From NCBI RefSeq assembly GCF_003073175.1, contig NZ_QBBX01000001.1:69827-117684 (forward strand): 47,858 bases of DNA, given 5' to 3'. The translations under genes were made by a program, and so were the position numbers. Origin of the DNA: Peribacillus acanthi (GTDB lineage: Bacteria > Bacillota > Bacilli > Bacillales > DSM-1321). Positions 38,731 to 47,858 of the stretch are shown here, piece after piece (position 1 is the first letter of the stretch; every line of letters starts with the position of its first letter). The notes beneath the pieces were generated by a model, which saw only the letters and a list, made by a program, of their open reading frames with translations, did no database searches and was not told where the DNA came from.

Positions 38731-39285
38731 TTGAATACAGTAGTTGGAGAAGTACTTACACTATTAATCATGGCCTTTGCATTAAGCATGGATGCCTTTT
38801 CGATTGGTTTGGGTATGGGGATGTATCAGTTAAGGTTAAAAAGGATATTTTTCATTGGCCTTACGGTCGGTTTTTTTCATATATGGATGCCACTATTGGG
38901 AATGGCGACAGGAAGGTTCTTGTCTGATCAGTTTGGGATGTTTGCGTCATATGCAGGGGGAATCCTACTGATCATCATGGGAATCCAAATGTTCATAACA
39001 GGATTTAAAGAAGAGGAAGAAACGATCCTGGCGCCTGTGGGAATAGGTTTGGTATTATTTGCAATAAGTGTAAGCCTGGATAGCTTTTCAGTCGGATTGA
39101 CGTTAGGAATCTACGGGGCACGAACCTTGGTTACTGTTTTATTCTTTGGACTTGCTGCAACATTTTTAACATGGGCTGGATTGATACTTGGGAAGAAAGT
39201 ACAAGGGTTCGTCGGAAAGTATAGCGAATTCGTTGGTGGAAGTATTCTAATAGCTTTTGGAATTAAGCTTTTGTTACCATTATAA
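38731..39285 (+). CDS. mntP: Manganese efflux pump MntP
   Basis: Exports Mn2+ from the cytoplasm. 184 residues, six predicted membrane helices in two homologous halves. The conserved membrane Asp residues occur in [11 protein letters not shown] (about residue 21) and [11 protein letters not shown] (about residue 117), with Lys/Glu-rich cytosolic linker KEEEET between halves. Starts at TTG 38731 with AAGGGGG eight bases before. Orthologue of B. subtilis ywlD. Confidence 0.94.
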   Translation: MNTVVGEVLTLLIMAFALSMDAFSIGLGMGMYQLRLKRIFFIGLTVGFFHIWMPLLGMATGRFLSDQFGMFASYAGGILLIIMGIQMFITGFKEEEETILAPVGIGLVLFAISVSLDSFSVGLTLGIYGARTLVTVLFFGLAATFLTWAGLILGKKVQGFVGKYSEFVGGSILIAFGIKLLLPL

Positions 39286-39495
39286 TTACCTTTAAAGATT
39301 TCCGAACACTTCTCGGCAATCTTTTTTTATTTTGATTAACTACGAAATCTTGCCAATTCTGTCACATTTAATAAAACCATATTTATGAATGGTTATCATG
39401 AAACTTTAAGTGGAAATATAGCTACGAAGGTATAATAGGGGTATGGAAAAAAGTTTGGATAATTTATACTATTTTTTAGAGGAGGTCCTTATCTT

Positions 39496-39936
39496 ATGAA
39501 TCGAGTATTATTTGTTTGCACAGGAAACACATGCAGAAGTCCTATGGCCGAGGCTATTTTAAGGAGCAAGAACATCCCAGGTCTAGAAGTAAAGTCAGCT
39601 GGAGTGTATGCAAGTCATGGACAACCTGCATCTCGATATGCGAAAGAAGTCCTAGATGAAAATCAAATTTCCCATAACCATGCCTCTCGTTTATTAAGTG
39701 AAGAGGATTTGGAATGGGCAACGCATATCCTGACAATGACGGAGGGGCATAAACACGCAATTAATCAGATGTTTCCCAATGCTCAAGGTAAAATATTCAC
39801 TGTAAAAGAATATGTTTCAACCGATGAATATAATAAGGACGTTTTTGATCCTTTCGGCGGTTCAAAGGAGATTTATTCGCAGACCTTTGATGAGCTAAAG
39901 GACCTAATAGATCAACTAATAGAAAAAATGAAGTAA
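39496..39936 (+). CDS. ywlE: Protein-arginine phosphatase YwlE
   Basis: Low-molecular-weight tyrosine-phosphatase fold that in B. subtilis removes phosphate from phosphoarginine, opposing the McsB kinase and thereby ClpCP degradation. 146 residues. P-loop CTGNTCRSP (Cys about residue 8), in which the Thr of NTC is the residue known to select arginine over tyrosine, and the acid DPFGGS near residue 118. GAGGAGGT precedes the ATG. A chemoreceptor gene follows after 22 bp. Confidence 0.93.
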   Translation: MNRVLFVCTGNTCRSPMAEAILRSKNIPGLEVKSAGVYASHGQPASRYAKEVLDENQISHNHASRLLSEEDLEWATHILTMTEGHKHAINQMFPNAQGKIFTVKEYVSTDEYNKDVFDPFGGSKEIYSQTFDELKDLIDQLIEKMK

Positions 39937-39958
39937 ATTCATTAAGGGGAGAATGACT

Positions 39959-41248
39959 GTGGAGGAGAAAAAGCATTTCAAATTTGGGCTTAGAAAAAAA
40001 CTTGCCTTGTTCATTACGGTTTTAGCACTTATTACATACTCGACAAGTGGATTTTTTATTTCTTATGTCCATCCAACATTTTTTAGTGGAATAAATGAAG
40101 GTTTATTTTCAATTATTACACTAGCATTAGGGATTTTCTGGTCAGGGGTATTAGCATATTTCGCTGCCGGATTCATTATTAAACCGTTGCAGAAGCTTGA
40201 AAATGTTGCGTTAAAAGCAGCTGAAGGGGATATTAGGGAAGATTTAGAGCTTTCTAAATCTGATGATGAAATTCGTTCACTGGGCATTGCTTTCAATCAT
40301 ATGCTATTCAACTTGAGAAGCATGGTTCAAAGTATTGATGAAAACTTCCGCGAGACAAACGAAAAGGTAATTGCCATTTCGAAAGAATCATCACAAGCTG
40401 CTGAGCAAGCGGAAAGTATCTCCCGTACCATCCAAGAAATATCATTAGGGGCTGATAGCTCAGCCGTATCTATCCAAAATACAGCAGAGTCTGTAGAGGA
40501 TATTATTACGATTGCTAAAGAGGTACAAGATAAAGCGAATACTTCTTCTGATATTTCTAATGAAATGCTTTCAGAACTATCAACAAGCAAAGAAGTTCTC
40601 CACTCTTTAATAGTGGGAATTCAAAAGTTAGCTGATGAAAATCAACAATCGTTAGTAGCAGTAAAACGATTAGAAGATAATGCCAAGAAAGTTGAACAAA
40701 TCATTCAACTGGTGGGAGATATCGCAGCACAAACGAATTTGTTGGCATTAAATGCGTCCATCGAAGCGGCACGTGCTGGGGAACATGGAAAAGGCTTTGC
40801 AGTTGTTGCAGAAGAAGTTCGTTTGCTTGCAGATGAAAGTGCAAAGGCCGTTCAAGGCATTTCTTCTTTAATCCAAAATATCCAACTAGATGTTCAATCT
40901 GTTGTTAAACAAATTAGCGAACAGGTTGACACGGCCAATACTGAAGCGAAAAAAGGTTCTGATTCAACAAGGGTTATCGCCGAAATGACAGAAACCATCC
41001 ATAGTGTGGCAGCTGCTGTACAAGACATTACAGTCCTAGTGGATAAACAAATGGAATACATAGAAGACACGTCAAGTCAGTCTCAAGAAGTCGCTGCAAT
41101 CGCAGAAGAAACCTCGGCTGGTGCAGAGGAAGTTACCGCTGCTACACAAGAACAAACGAATGTCATAGCTAATGTAGAAGTCCTTGCGAAGGAACTACAA
41201 GGACAAGCTGAAAAATTAAAGCAAACCATTACAAGATTCCAAGTTTAA
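39959..41248 (+). CDS. Methyl-accepting chemotaxis protein, minimal sensor region
   Basis: Chemoreceptor-type signalling protein, about 430 residues. Two N-terminal membrane helices (about residues 14-36 and 47-72) are joined by only about 10-15 outside residues, so there is no extracellular ligand domain. A HAMP domain follows (about residues 73-125, [16 protein letters not shown]), then a long coiled-coil signalling domain whose hairpin tip carries [20 protein letters not shown] and [16 protein letters not shown] at 39959 is preferred (AAGGGGAGA seven bases before); ATG at 39953 overlaps that site. B. subtilis has no receptor gene here as I remember. The cue may be membrane state or a partner protein. 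Confidence 0.88.
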   Translation: MEEKKHFKFGLRKKLALFITVLALITYSTSGFFISYVHPTFFSGINEGLFSIITLALGIFWSGVLAYFAAGFIIKPLQKLENVALKAAEGDIREDLELSKSDDEIRSLGIAFNHMLFNLRSMVQSIDENFRETNEKVIAISKESSQAAEQAESISRTIQEISLGADSSAVSIQNTAESVEDIITIAKEVQDKANTSSDISNEMLSELSTSKEVLHSLIVGIQKLADENQQSLVAVKRLEDNAKKVEQIIQLVGDIAAQTNLLALNASIEAARAGEHGKGFAVVAEEVRLLADESAKAVQGISSLIQNIQLDVQSVVKQISEQVDTANTEAKKGSDSTRVIAEMTETIHSVAAAVQDITVLVDKQMEYIEDTSSQSQEVAAIAEETSAGAEEVTAATQEQTNVIANVEVLAKELQGQAEKLKQTITRFQV

Positions 41249-41394
41249 GTTGTGGTCTAATTTATGAAAGCTTTTTCGGTGTTGATTAACAAGCTAGCTT
41301 AACAGCACCAAGTAATATTTAAAAAACCGAATGTCAGCTTTTCTGATAAGATAGGGAATAATAAGAAATGGCTTAATGAAAAGGAGGACATGAC

Positions 41395-41844
41395 ATGAAG
41401 GTTGCAATAGCATCGGATCACGGAGGTTTAAATATCCGTGAAGAAATTAAATCGTTAATGGAAGAAATGAACATAGAGTTTGAGGATTTTGGATGTGAAT
41501 GCGATACATCTGTAGATTATCCTGACTATGCTCTACCTGTAGCGCAAAAAGTAGCAAATGGTGAGTTCGACCGTGGCATTCTAATTTGTGGCACTGGAAT
41601 TGGCATGAGTATTGCGGCTAACAAAGTCAAAGGCATTCGTTGCGCTTTAGTCCATGATACGTTCAGCGCTAAAGCAACGCGTGAGCATAACGACAGCAAT
41701 ATGCTAGCGATGGGAGAACGAGTGATTGGAGCAGGATTGGCTCGAGAAATCGCTAAAACTTGGCTCATGACCGAATACGAAGGCGGTCGTCATGCCAATC
41801 GTGTTGGGAAAATCACTAGTTATGAGGAACAAAATCTTTCATAA
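41395..41844 (+). CDS. rpiB: Ribose-5-phosphate isomerase B
   Basis: Interconverts ribose-5-phosphate and ribulose-5-phosphate. 149 residues, RpiB/LacAB fold: IASDHGGLNIREEI, DYPDYALPVA, catalytic Cys in GILICGTGIGMSIAANK (about residue 65), and EHNDSNMLAMG. AAAGGAGG precedes the ATG. Pairs functionally with the transaldolase gene tal 15 kb upstream. Confidence 0.95.
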   Translation: MKVAIASDHGGLNIREEIKSLMEEMNIEFEDFGCECDTSVDYPDYALPVAQKVANGEFDRGILICGTGIGMSIAANKVKGIRCALVHDTFSAKATREHNDSNMLAMGERVIGAGLAREIAKTWLMTEYEGGRHANRVGKITSYEEQNLS

Positions 41845-42029
41845 GAACGATTATTGCAGGTCATATTTCCTGTGTAAAAGCCCTTGTCATTCTTAGAAGA
41901 CACTAAGGTGGTGTGAGCAGAGCAAGAACGAATCAACAAATTAGGATAATCCTTGTTTTATTAGAATTTGTTGACTTAAACATTCCTTTTTGCGTCGCTC
42001 CGCCCCTTTTCGAAAAGGAGGCTTGTTTA

Positions 42030-42599
42030 ATGGATCAGACTTTGCTCAAAGGACAACTCCATAAAATACTTAATGATTTTTCGGAATCGGTAGCTATTAA
42101 TGATAAAAAATTACTGGTGATTGGTTGTAGCACAAGTGAAATAGCAGGAGAACGAATTGGAACAGCAGGGACGATGGAGATAGCGGATACGATTTTTTCT
42201 ATTTTTCATGAATTCCATGAAAAAACAAGAGTCCAGCTTGCTTTTCAATGCTGTGAGCACTTAAATCGTGCCCTTGTCCTTACGTCTACTACTGCTCAAA
42301 AATATGGCTATGAAGAAGTCAGTGTCGTCCCTGTCAGAAATGCAGGGGGAGCCTTAGCTGCCACCGCATTCGAACGACTGGATGATGCGGTAGTAGTAGA
42401 GAATATAAAGGCAGATATGGGCATTGATATTGGTGACACCTTTATTGGTATGCACTTGAAACCCGTAGCTGTACCGGTTCGAAGCAGTCAAAAAAATATC
42501 GGACATGCTCATGTGACCATGGCATACAGCCGACCGAAGTTAATTGGCGGAACTAGGGCTGTCTACGAAAAAACCAAATCAAATGAAAATTGTTCATGA
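42030..42599 (+). CDS. ywlG: UPF0340 family protein YwlG
   Basis: Function unknown. 189 residues matching the YwlG family: LLVIGCSTSEIAGERIGTAG, FQCCEHLNRALV, EEVSVVPVRNAGGALA and VENIKADMGIDIGDTFIGMHLKPVAVPVR in separate conserved blocks, including an adjacent Cys-Cys followed by Glu-His. The ATG at 42030 follows AAAAGGAGG at nine bases; a longer in-frame extension back to 41913 has no site. Position between rpiB and glyA as in B. subtilis. Confidence 0.88.
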   Translation: MDQTLLKGQLHKILNDFSESVAINDKKLLVIGCSTSEIAGERIGTAGTMEIADTIFSIFHEFHEKTRVQLAFQCCEHLNRALVLTSTTAQKYGYEEVSVVPVRNAGGALAATAFERLDDAVVVENIKADMGIDIGDTFIGMHLKPVAVPVRSSQKNIGHAHVTMAYSRPKLIGGTRAVYEKTKSNENCS

Positions 42600-42605
42600 A
42601 TTAGA

Positions 42606-42648
42606 GCCTTGCTCCCCGGGTGATTAACCGAGGGAGCAAGGCTTTTTT
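42606..42648 (+). terminator. Intrinsic terminator of ywlG
   Basis: 11-bp stem GCCTTGCTCCC/GGGAGCAAGGC, extended inside by CGG/CCG, then six T. The large repeat array begins 14 bases later. Confidence 0.92.
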
Positions 42649-42661
42649 ATGTGGAAAATAC

Positions 42662-43310
42662 GGTTCGGTAAAATAAGATGGTATTTCGGTAATAAAAGTG
42701 GGTTCGGTAAAATGAGAGGGTGTTTCGGTAAAATGTGGGGCTGTTTCGGTAAAAAATGAGGCCCGTTCGGTAAAATGTGGGCCTATTTCGGTAATAAAAG
42801 TGAGTTTGGTAAAATAAGCCGGTGTTTCGGTAAAAAGTACGGCTGTTTCGGTAAAAAATGAGGCCCGTTCGGTAAAATCGGGGCCTATTTCGGTAATAAA
42901 AATGGGTTCGGTAAAATAAGAGGGAGTTTCGGTAAAATGTGCGCTATTTCGGTAATAAAAGTGGGTTCGGTAAAATAAGAGGGAGTTTCGGTAAAAAGAG
43001 GGACTGTTTCGGTAAAAAATGTGGCCCGTTCGGTAAAATGTGGGCCTATTTCGGTAATAAAAGTGAGTTTGGTAAAATAAGCCGGTGTTTCGGTAAAAAG
43101 TACGGCTGTTTCGGTAAAAAATGTGGCCCGTTCGGTAAAATGGGGACCTATTTCGGTAATAAAAGAGGATTCGGTAAAATAAGAGGGAGTTTCGGTAAAA
43201 AGAGGGACTGTTTCGGTAAAAAGTGACTTTGTTTTGGTAAAAAGAGCGGCCCGTTCGGTAAAACCAAGGCCCCATTCGGAAAATCCCCTTCCATTCAGTA
43301 AAAAAAGCAA
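42662..43310. repeat. Large higher-order array of TTTCGGTAAAA repeats (about 32 monomers)
   Basis: Head-to-tail monomers of 19-22 bp, each with core TTTCGGTAAAA (variants TTCGGTAATA and TTTGGTAAAA) and a variable G-rich spacer. Five monomers of 19, 20, 21, 22 and 20 bp form a 102-bp super-unit, starting at 42684, 42786 and 42888, then after one shortened unit at 42947, 43049 and 43151. 42760-42860 and 43023-43123 are identical over 101 bp. The last three monomers (43254-43310) are degenerate. Some spacers flanking a core are complementary, for example AGGCCC...GGGCCT at about 42758-42784. It lies between ywlG and glyA. Confidence 0.93.
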
Positions 43311-43426
43311 AATCAAGAGCAATTAAATTTAAGATCGTACCCAAAATAGAAGTGAAAAACTAGGAGGGCTTATCTACTGGAAATGGACTGATTTTTAAAA
43401 GACGTACATTATAATATTTTTTCACA

Positions 43427-43443
43427 ATAATGTTCGATATTAT
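43427..43443. promoter_or_regulatory. Possible PurR box upstream of glyA
   Basis: On the minus strand ATATCGAACATTA resembles the PurBox AWWWCCGAACWWT with one mismatch in the CCGAAC core; a weaker GTCGAACGTG lies at 43494-43503. glyA is in the B. subtilis PurR regulon. Spacing between the two (about 60 bp) is not the usual 16-17 bp, so support is weak. A possible -10 TAGAAT is at 43505. Confidence 0.3.
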
Positions 43444-43606
43444 GTTAGATAAAATAAATTTTCTCGAAAAAAAGACAATACTACCACTTAGAAGTCGAAC
43501 GTGATAGAATATAGATGATTAAATCTTTCAAAAAGATATACTAGAAGGATGAAGGACTGCGGGCGTGAAATTTTAGGCGTTCGGAGAAAGATGAAGGAGG
43601 AAGGCA

Positions 43607-44848
43607 ATGAATCATTTAGCAAAGCAAGATCAACAAGTGTTTCAAGCAATTCAAGAAGAACTTGGACGTCAAAGATCGAAAATTGAGCTAATTGCTTCTG
43701 AAAACTTCGTAAGTGAAGCAGTCATGGAAGCGCAGGGCTCTGTTTTAACCAATAAGTATGCAGAAGGCTATCCAGCTAAGCGCTATTATGGTGGATGCGA
43801 ATATGTAGATATAGTAGAAGATTTGGCTCGTAATCGTGCTAAAGAAATCTTTGGCGCAGAGCATGCGAACGTTCAGCCTCACTCAGGCGCACAAGCGAAC
43901 ATGGCAGTTTATTTCACTGTTCTTCAACCAGGTGACACAGTTCTTGGGATGAATCTTTCTCATGGTGGCCATTTAACTCACGGTAGCCCAGTCAACTTTA
44001 GTGGTGTTCAGTATAATTTCGTTGAATATGGTGTTGATCAAACGACACATCTCATCAATTATGATGATGTATTAGAAAAAGCAAAACTACATAAGCCGAA
44101 GCTGATCGTAGCGGGTGCTAGTGCGTATCCTCGTGCGATCGATTTCAAGCGTTTCCGTGAAATCGCCGATGAGGTTGGCGCATACTTGATGGTCGATATG
44201 GCCCATATTGCTGGATTAGTAGCAGTTGGCCTTCACGAAAATCCAGTTCCTTATGCGGATTTTGTAACGACTACAACTCATAAAACACTTCGTGGTCCAC
44301 GCGGTGGCATGATTCTTTGTAAAGAAGAATTCGCGAAGAAAATCGATAAATCGATCTTTCCAGGTATTCAAGGTGGTCCACTAATGCATGTTATCGCGGC
44401 TAAAGCAGTTGCCTTTGGTGAAGTATTAAATGGATCATTCAAGGACTATGCACAAAAAATTCTTGATAATTCAAAGCGTTTGGCAGAAGGCCTAGTGAAT
44501 GAAGGCTTTAACCTTGTTTCAGGTGGAACTGACAATCACCTACTATTAGTCGATGTTCGCTCCACTGGATTAACAGGAAAAGTAGCTGAAAAGGTACTCG
44601 ATGATATCGGGGTAACTGTCAATAAAAACACGATTCCATTCGATCCAGAAAGCCCATTCGTAACAAGTGGTATCCGTATCGGAACTGCAGCTGTTACATC
44701 TCGTGGTTTTGGTCTTGAAGACATGGACGAAATCGCTGCAATCATTGGATTAGCCTTGAAAAACCATGAAGATGAAAGCAAGCTTGAAGAAGCTAGTAAG
44801 CGAGTAGAAGCGCTTTCTAGTAAGTTCGAATTATATCCTTCGTTGTAA
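43607..44848 (+). CDS. glyA: Serine hydroxymethyltransferase
   Basis: PLP enzyme converting serine and tetrahydrofolate to glycine and methylene-tetrahydrofolate. 413 residues. Landmarks: [43 protein letters not shown] and the PLP-binding Lys in [14 protein letters not shown] (about residue 226). AAGGAGGAAGG precedes the ATG. It feeds one-carbon units to purine and thymidylate synthesis, alongside upp and tdk in the window. A terminator follows. Confidence 0.98.
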   Translation: MNHLAKQDQQVFQAIQEELGRQRSKIELIASENFVSEAVMEAQGSVLTNKYAEGYPAKRYYGGCEYVDIVEDLARNRAKEIFGAEHANVQPHSGAQANMAVYFTVLQPGDTVLGMNLSHGGHLTHGSPVNFSGVQYNFVEYGVDQTTHLINYDDVLEKAKLHKPKLIVAGASAYPRAIDFKRFREIADEVGAYLMVDMAHIAGLVAVGLHENPVPYADFVTTTTHKTLRGPRGGMILCKEEFAKKIDKSIFPGIQGGPLMHVIAAKAVAFGEVLNGSFKDYAQKILDNSKRLAEGLVNEGFNLVSGGTDNHLLLVDVRSTGLTGKVAEKVLDDIGVTVNKNTIPFDPESPFVTSGIRIGTAAVTSRGFGLEDMDEIAAIIGLALKNHEDESKLEEASKRVEALSSKFELYPSL

Positions 44849-44855
44849 TATACAG

Positions 44856-44887
44856 ACCCTCAGCCCAATTTAGCTGAGGGTTTTTTT
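44856..44887 (+). terminator. Intrinsic terminator of glyA
   Basis: ACCCTCAGC/GCTGAGGGT 9-bp stem with an 8-base loop and seven T. Confidence 0.92.
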
Positions 44888-44991
44888 GAGAAAAGCAATC
44901 GTTCACATTCTCTTTATTGCCCTTCCATGTTTTTTTCTGTAAAATGTACAGAAGTGTGTTTAGAACTTGAAAATGAATAGGAGAGATCCCT

Positions 44992-45621
44992 ATGGCAAAG
45001 GTATACGTGTTTGACCATCCATTAATTCAGCACAAATTAACTTTTATCCGCGAAAAAGCAACTGGAACAAAAGAATTCCGTGAGCTAGTGGATGAAGTAG
45101 CAACATTAATGGCGTTTGAAATTACAAGAGACCTTCCTTTAGAGGAAGTAGAAATTGAAACTCCAGTAAGCAAGGCTAAATCTAAAGTGTTATCTGGAAA
45201 AAAATTAGGTATCATTCCTATTTTACGTGCTGGTATTGGTATGGTAGATGGGATTCTTAAATTAATCCCTGCTGCAAAGGTTGGACATGTGGGTCTATAT
45301 CGTGATCCAGAAACATTAATGCCAGTTGAGTATTATGTGAAGCTTCCAAGCGACGTCGAAGAAAGAGATTTCATCGTAGTTGATCCTATGCTAGCTACAG
45401 GTGGATCGGCTATCGAAGCGATTAACTCTTTAAAGAAGCGCGGAGCAAAAAATATTAAATTCATGTGTCTAATCGCAGCTCCAGAAGGTGTGGATGCAGT
45501 GAAAGAAGCTCATGACGATGTTGATATCTACATCGCAGCATTAGATGAAAAGCTGAACGAAAAAGGATATATCGTTCCAGGTCTAGGAGACGCTGGTGAC
45601 CGCTTGTTTGGAACTAAATAA
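44992..45621 (+). CDS. upp: Uracil phosphoribosyltransferase
   Basis: Salvages uracil with PRPP to UMP; also the target of 5-fluorouracil sensitivity. 209 residues, the B. subtilis length. PRPP-binding loop [10 protein letters not shown] (about residue 132), [11 protein letters not shown], and the uracil-binding end [28 protein letters not shown] precedes the ATG. mnaA follows after 17 bp, so the two are probably co-transcribed. Confidence 0.98.
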   Translation: MAKVYVFDHPLIQHKLTFIREKATGTKEFRELVDEVATLMAFEITRDLPLEEVEIETPVSKAKSKVLSGKKLGIIPILRAGIGMVDGILKLIPAAKVGHVGLYRDPETLMPVEYYVKLPSDVEERDFIVVDPMLATGGSAIEAINSLKKRGAKNIKFMCLIAAPEGVDAVKEAHDDVDIYIAALDEKLNEKGYIVPGLGDAGDRLFGTK

Positions 45622-45638
45622 GAAAAAGGTGATTCAAG

Positions 45639-46757
45639 ATGAAAAAGCCCATTAAGGTAATGACTATTTTTGGTACAAGACCTGAGGCTATTAAAATGGC
45701 TCCTTTAGTATTGGAACTCCAAAAACATCCCGATCGTTTCGAGTCTATCGTGACGGTTACAGCCCAACATAGACAAATGCTTGACCAAGTGTTAGAAATT
45801 TTTTCTATCACACCTGATTATGATTTAAATATCATGAAGGACCGCCAAACATTAATCGATGTGACAACAAGAGGATTAGAAGGTCTAGACAAAGTAATGA
45901 AAGAAGTTCAACCAGATATCGTTCTAGTTCATGGCGATACTACGACTACTTTTATTGCGAGTTTGGCTGCCTTCTATAATCAAATTGTAGTGGGGCACGT
46001 TGAAGCTGGCTTGCGTACATGGAATAAATATTCACCATTCCCTGAAGAGATGAATCGTCAATTAACAGGCGTGATGGCAGACCTTCATTTTGCTCCGACA
46101 AAAATCTCGGCTCAAAACCTAATGGATGAGAATAAGAAAGAAGAAACAATCTTCATCACTGGTAATACAGCAATTGATGCACTGAAAACAACAGTGAAAG
46201 ACGACTATTCCCACCCAGTATTAGATAAATTAGGGAATGACCGCTTGATTCTTCTAACAGCACACCGTCGTGAAAACCTTGGTGAGCCGATGAGAAATAT
46301 GTTCAGGGCTGTGAAGCGTATTGTGGAAGAACAGCCTGATGTGCAAGTAATTTACCCTGTACACTTAAATCCTGTTGTTAGGGAAATTGCGGACGAAATC
46401 TTGGGGAACGATTCTCGCATTCAATTAATTGAGCCGCTTGATGTATTTGACTTCCACAACTTCGCTTCAAGATCTCATCTGATTTTGACAGATTCAGGTG
46501 GAGTTCAAGAAGAGGCACCTTCTTTAGGGGTTCCCGTTCTAGTTTTACGTGATACGACTGAAAGACCTGAGGGTATTGCAGCGGGCACATTAAAGCTAGC
46601 TGGTACTGAGGAAGATACGATATATCAATTAGCAACTGAACTTTTAACGAATTCAGAAGCTTACGAGAAAATGGCAAAAGCTCAAAACCCATATGGGGAT
46701 GGACACGCTTCTGAGCGTATTGCTGATGCGATTAGCTCCTATTTTAATAATAAATAA
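45639..46757 (+). CDS. mnaA: UDP-N-acetylglucosamine 2-epimerase (non-hydrolysing)
   Basis: Interconverts UDP-GlcNAc and UDP-ManNAc, the precursor for wall teichoic acid linkage units and some capsules. 372 residues, GT-B fold: FGTRPEAIKMAPL at the start, HGDTTTTF, GHVEAGLRT, TAHRRENLG, YPVHLNP and TDSGGVQEEAPSLG in the substrate site. AAAAAGGTGATT precedes the ATG. Equivalent to wecB of other bacteria; in B. subtilis it precedes the atp operon, which is not seen here before the window ends. Confidence 0.96.
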   Translation: MKKPIKVMTIFGTRPEAIKMAPLVLELQKHPDRFESIVTVTAQHRQMLDQVLEIFSITPDYDLNIMKDRQTLIDVTTRGLEGLDKVMKEVQPDIVLVHGDTTTTFIASLAAFYNQIVVGHVEAGLRTWNKYSPFPEEMNRQLTGVMADLHFAPTKISAQNLMDENKKEETIFITGNTAIDALKTTVKDDYSHPVLDKLGNDRLILLTAHRRENLGEPMRNMFRAVKRIVEEQPDVQVIYPVHLNPVVREIADEILGNDSRIQLIEPLDVFDFHNFASRSHLILTDSGGVQEEAPSLGVPVLVLRDTTERPEGIAAGTLKLAGTEEDTIYQLATELLTNSEAYEKMAKAQNPYGDGHASERIADAISSYFNNK

Positions 46758-46768
46758 TTTCTTACATG

Positions 46769-46803
46769 AATCCACGGGTGAAATCACCTGTGGATTTTTA
46801 TTT
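46769..46803 (+). terminator. Intrinsic terminator of mnaA
   Basis: AATCCAC-gGGTGA / TCACCt-GTGGATT with an AA tip (loop about 4), then TTTATTTTA. Confidence 0.85.
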
Positions 46804-46912
46804 TACTTTTAACCTATTACGAATGAAGCCTAGTTTTCTAATCATAGTAGCCTCGAATTTCAAATGTATAGACTTCACTTCTAGTGACACGATATGGAAA
46901 GGAGGGATGAAT

Positions 46913-47858
46913 ATGCTAAAAAAGGTCTTTCTTTTCACATTTATATTTTTTATTTGTTCAACGTCCTTTACCTATTCTAAGATACTTTCTATACCTGAGT
47001 TGCCTACTCACTCTGAAGAAGAAATAGTAGCGATAGTCACGACTAAGGAAAAGGTGACTAAACAAGAAATGGACCAGCTTCTGTCTGACTTTAAAGGAAT
47101 CGAGATTCGAAAAGTCTATTCCTTTGCTTTGCAAGGCTTTTCGGTTAAAGGGAAACGGGAAGACCTTGAACGTTTAGAGCAGCATCGTATGGTGGATAAA
47201 GTGTCAGAAGTCTTTTCATACCAGACGGATTTAAAAGAGAGTGTGCCGTTCATCGGAGGCGATGCCATACGAGGTTATTTTGATGAGGAAAATCGGAGGC
47301 TAACGGGAAAAGGAGTCAAAGTGGGAGTGATCGACACGGGAATAGATTACATGCATCCTGATCTTCAAAGGTCTTATAAAGGAGGACGGGATTTAGTAGA
47401 TGGTGATTCAGATCCAATGGAGACGAAGAATGCCGGGGATTTGTCTACCATGCATGGAACTCATGTAGCCGGAATTATAGCAGCGAATGGCAAGCTGATG
47501 GGTGTTGCACCCCAAGCGGAAATTTATGCTTATCGAGCACTAGGTCCAGGTGGATTTGGTAATACGGAACAGGTCATTGCTGCCATTGATTACGCGATTC
47601 AAGATAAAGTAGATGTATTGAATTTATCACTAGGTAATTCGGTTAATGGTCCAGATTTACCGATTACCGTCGCTTTAAATAATGCAGTGGAGCATGGAAT
47701 CATAGCTGTCACATCAAATGGTAATTCTGGACCTAACGTCTGGACTGTGGGATCACCAGGCACTGCAGATAAGGCAATTTCGGTAGGAGCATCAACTCCC
47801 CCACTCCAGCTTCCATTTATGAAGGTGGGAATAGGTGCTTTTGCGAAAAAAGTTGGAG
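46913..47858 (+). CDS. Subtilisin-like serine protease (S8), C-terminus beyond window
   Basis: Secreted protease. About 315 residues are visible: signal peptide (about residues 1-22), an inhibitor-I9-type propeptide (about residues 36-105), then the S8 catalytic domain with Asp in VGVIDTGIDYMHPDL (about residue 144), His in HGTHVAGI (about residue 183) and the oxyanion-hole Asn in VTSNGNSGP. The catalytic Ser lies past the edge. The insertion-poor start and PLQLPFMKVG after ISVGAST suggest a Vpr-like protein with a PA-domain insert. AAGGAGGG precedes the ATG at 46913; ATG 46907 is closer than ideal. Not at this place in B. subtilis as I recall. Confidence 0.88.
   Translation, partial: MLKKVFLFTFIFFICSTSFTYSKILSIPELPTHSEEEIVAIVTTKEKVTKQEMDQLLSDFKGIEIRKVYSFALQGFSVKGKREDLERLEQHRMVDKVSEVFSYQTDLKESVPFIGGDAIRGYFDEENRRLTGKGVKVGVIDTGIDYMHPDLQRSYKGGRDLVDGDSDPMETKNAGDLSTMHGTHVAGIIAANGKLMGVAPQAEIYAYRALGPGGFGNTEQVIAAIDYAIQDKVDVLNLSLGNSVNGPDLPITVALNNAVEHGIIAVTSNGNSGPNVWTVGSPGTADKAISVGASTPPLQLPFMKVGIGAFAKKVG

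Noticed and set aside
42662-43310. CRISPR array
   Set aside because: Repeat cores are only about 11 bp with spacers of about 9 bp, far below CRISPR sizes, spacers themselves recur in order, and no cas gene is nearby.
42601-43344. Open frame of 247 codons on the minus strand (and 145- and 95-codon frames) through the large array, with repeated FYRN and FTET words
   Set aside because: The frames stay open because the super-unit is 102 bp, divisible by three, and the monomers lack stops. No ribosome site, and the start lies in degenerate repeats. Overlaps the ywlG terminator. Treated as repeat translation.

Overview
The window is chromosomal DNA from an endospore-forming, low-GC Bacillaceae bacterium. 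Spo0F, SpoIIR, a SigH-type promoter, the RNA polymerase delta subunit and the gene order all point there. I recall the same order from Bacillus subtilis: pbpG-speE-speB, ywiB-argS, uvsE(ywjD)-clsB(ywjE)-fadF(ywjF), acdA, rpoE-pyrG-ywjG-spo0F-fbaA-tal-murA-glpX-rho-rpmE-tdk-prfA-prmC, spoIIR-ywlB-tsaC(ywlC)-mntP-ywlE, rpiB-ywlG-glyA-upp-mnaA. The species cannot be fixed from the sequence alone. No rRNA, tRNA, CRISPR array, transposase or prophage gene was seen.

Layout. 1-6.3 kb: a partial class A penicillin-binding protein (minus strand), then polyamine genes speE and speB, then ywiB-argS. 6.3-9 kb: a repeat-rich gap and the minus-strand pair clsB-uvsE. 9.2-20.5 kb: an acyl-CoA catabolic block. 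It holds fadF under a near-consensus FadR operator, then thiolase, 3-hydroxyacyl-CoA dehydrogenase and two acyl-CoA dehydrogenases behind a cre-like site, then a TetR regulator and the fused isobutyryl-CoA mutase icmF. This block is much larger than the B. subtilis equivalent, which as I recall has only fadF and acdA here. Electrons from the dehydrogenases would pass through ETF to FadF and menaquinone; IcmF would interconvert isobutyryl- and butyryl-CoA. 20.7-34 kb: transcription, nucleotide, glycolysis and cell-wall housekeeping genes. pyrG keeps its promoter, GGGCT start and attenuator, and spo0F keeps its SigH promoter. 33-47 kb: translation factors, sporulation signal SpoIIR, tRNA modification (TsaC), Mn export (MntP), arginine phosphatase YwlE, a chemoreceptor, one-carbon and pyrimidine salvage genes, mnaA, and a truncated subtilisin-like protease gene.

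Most unusual content. Five intergenic arrays are built from direct repeats of about 20-22 bp, each with a conserved core and a variable spacer. The largest (42.66-43.31 kb) has about 32 monomers organised into a 102-bp, five-monomer higher-order repeat. I do not recognise these as a described repeat class. A dense DnaA-box cluster covers ywlB to tsaC (36.97-37.74 kb). Three copies, in different states of decay, of a palindromic Bacillaceae interspersed repeat are present. There is a perfect 24-bp palindrome between clsB and fadF.

Limits: all calls come from reading the sequence and remembered family knowledge. No database search, folding or statistical calculation was run, and residue positions are approximate.
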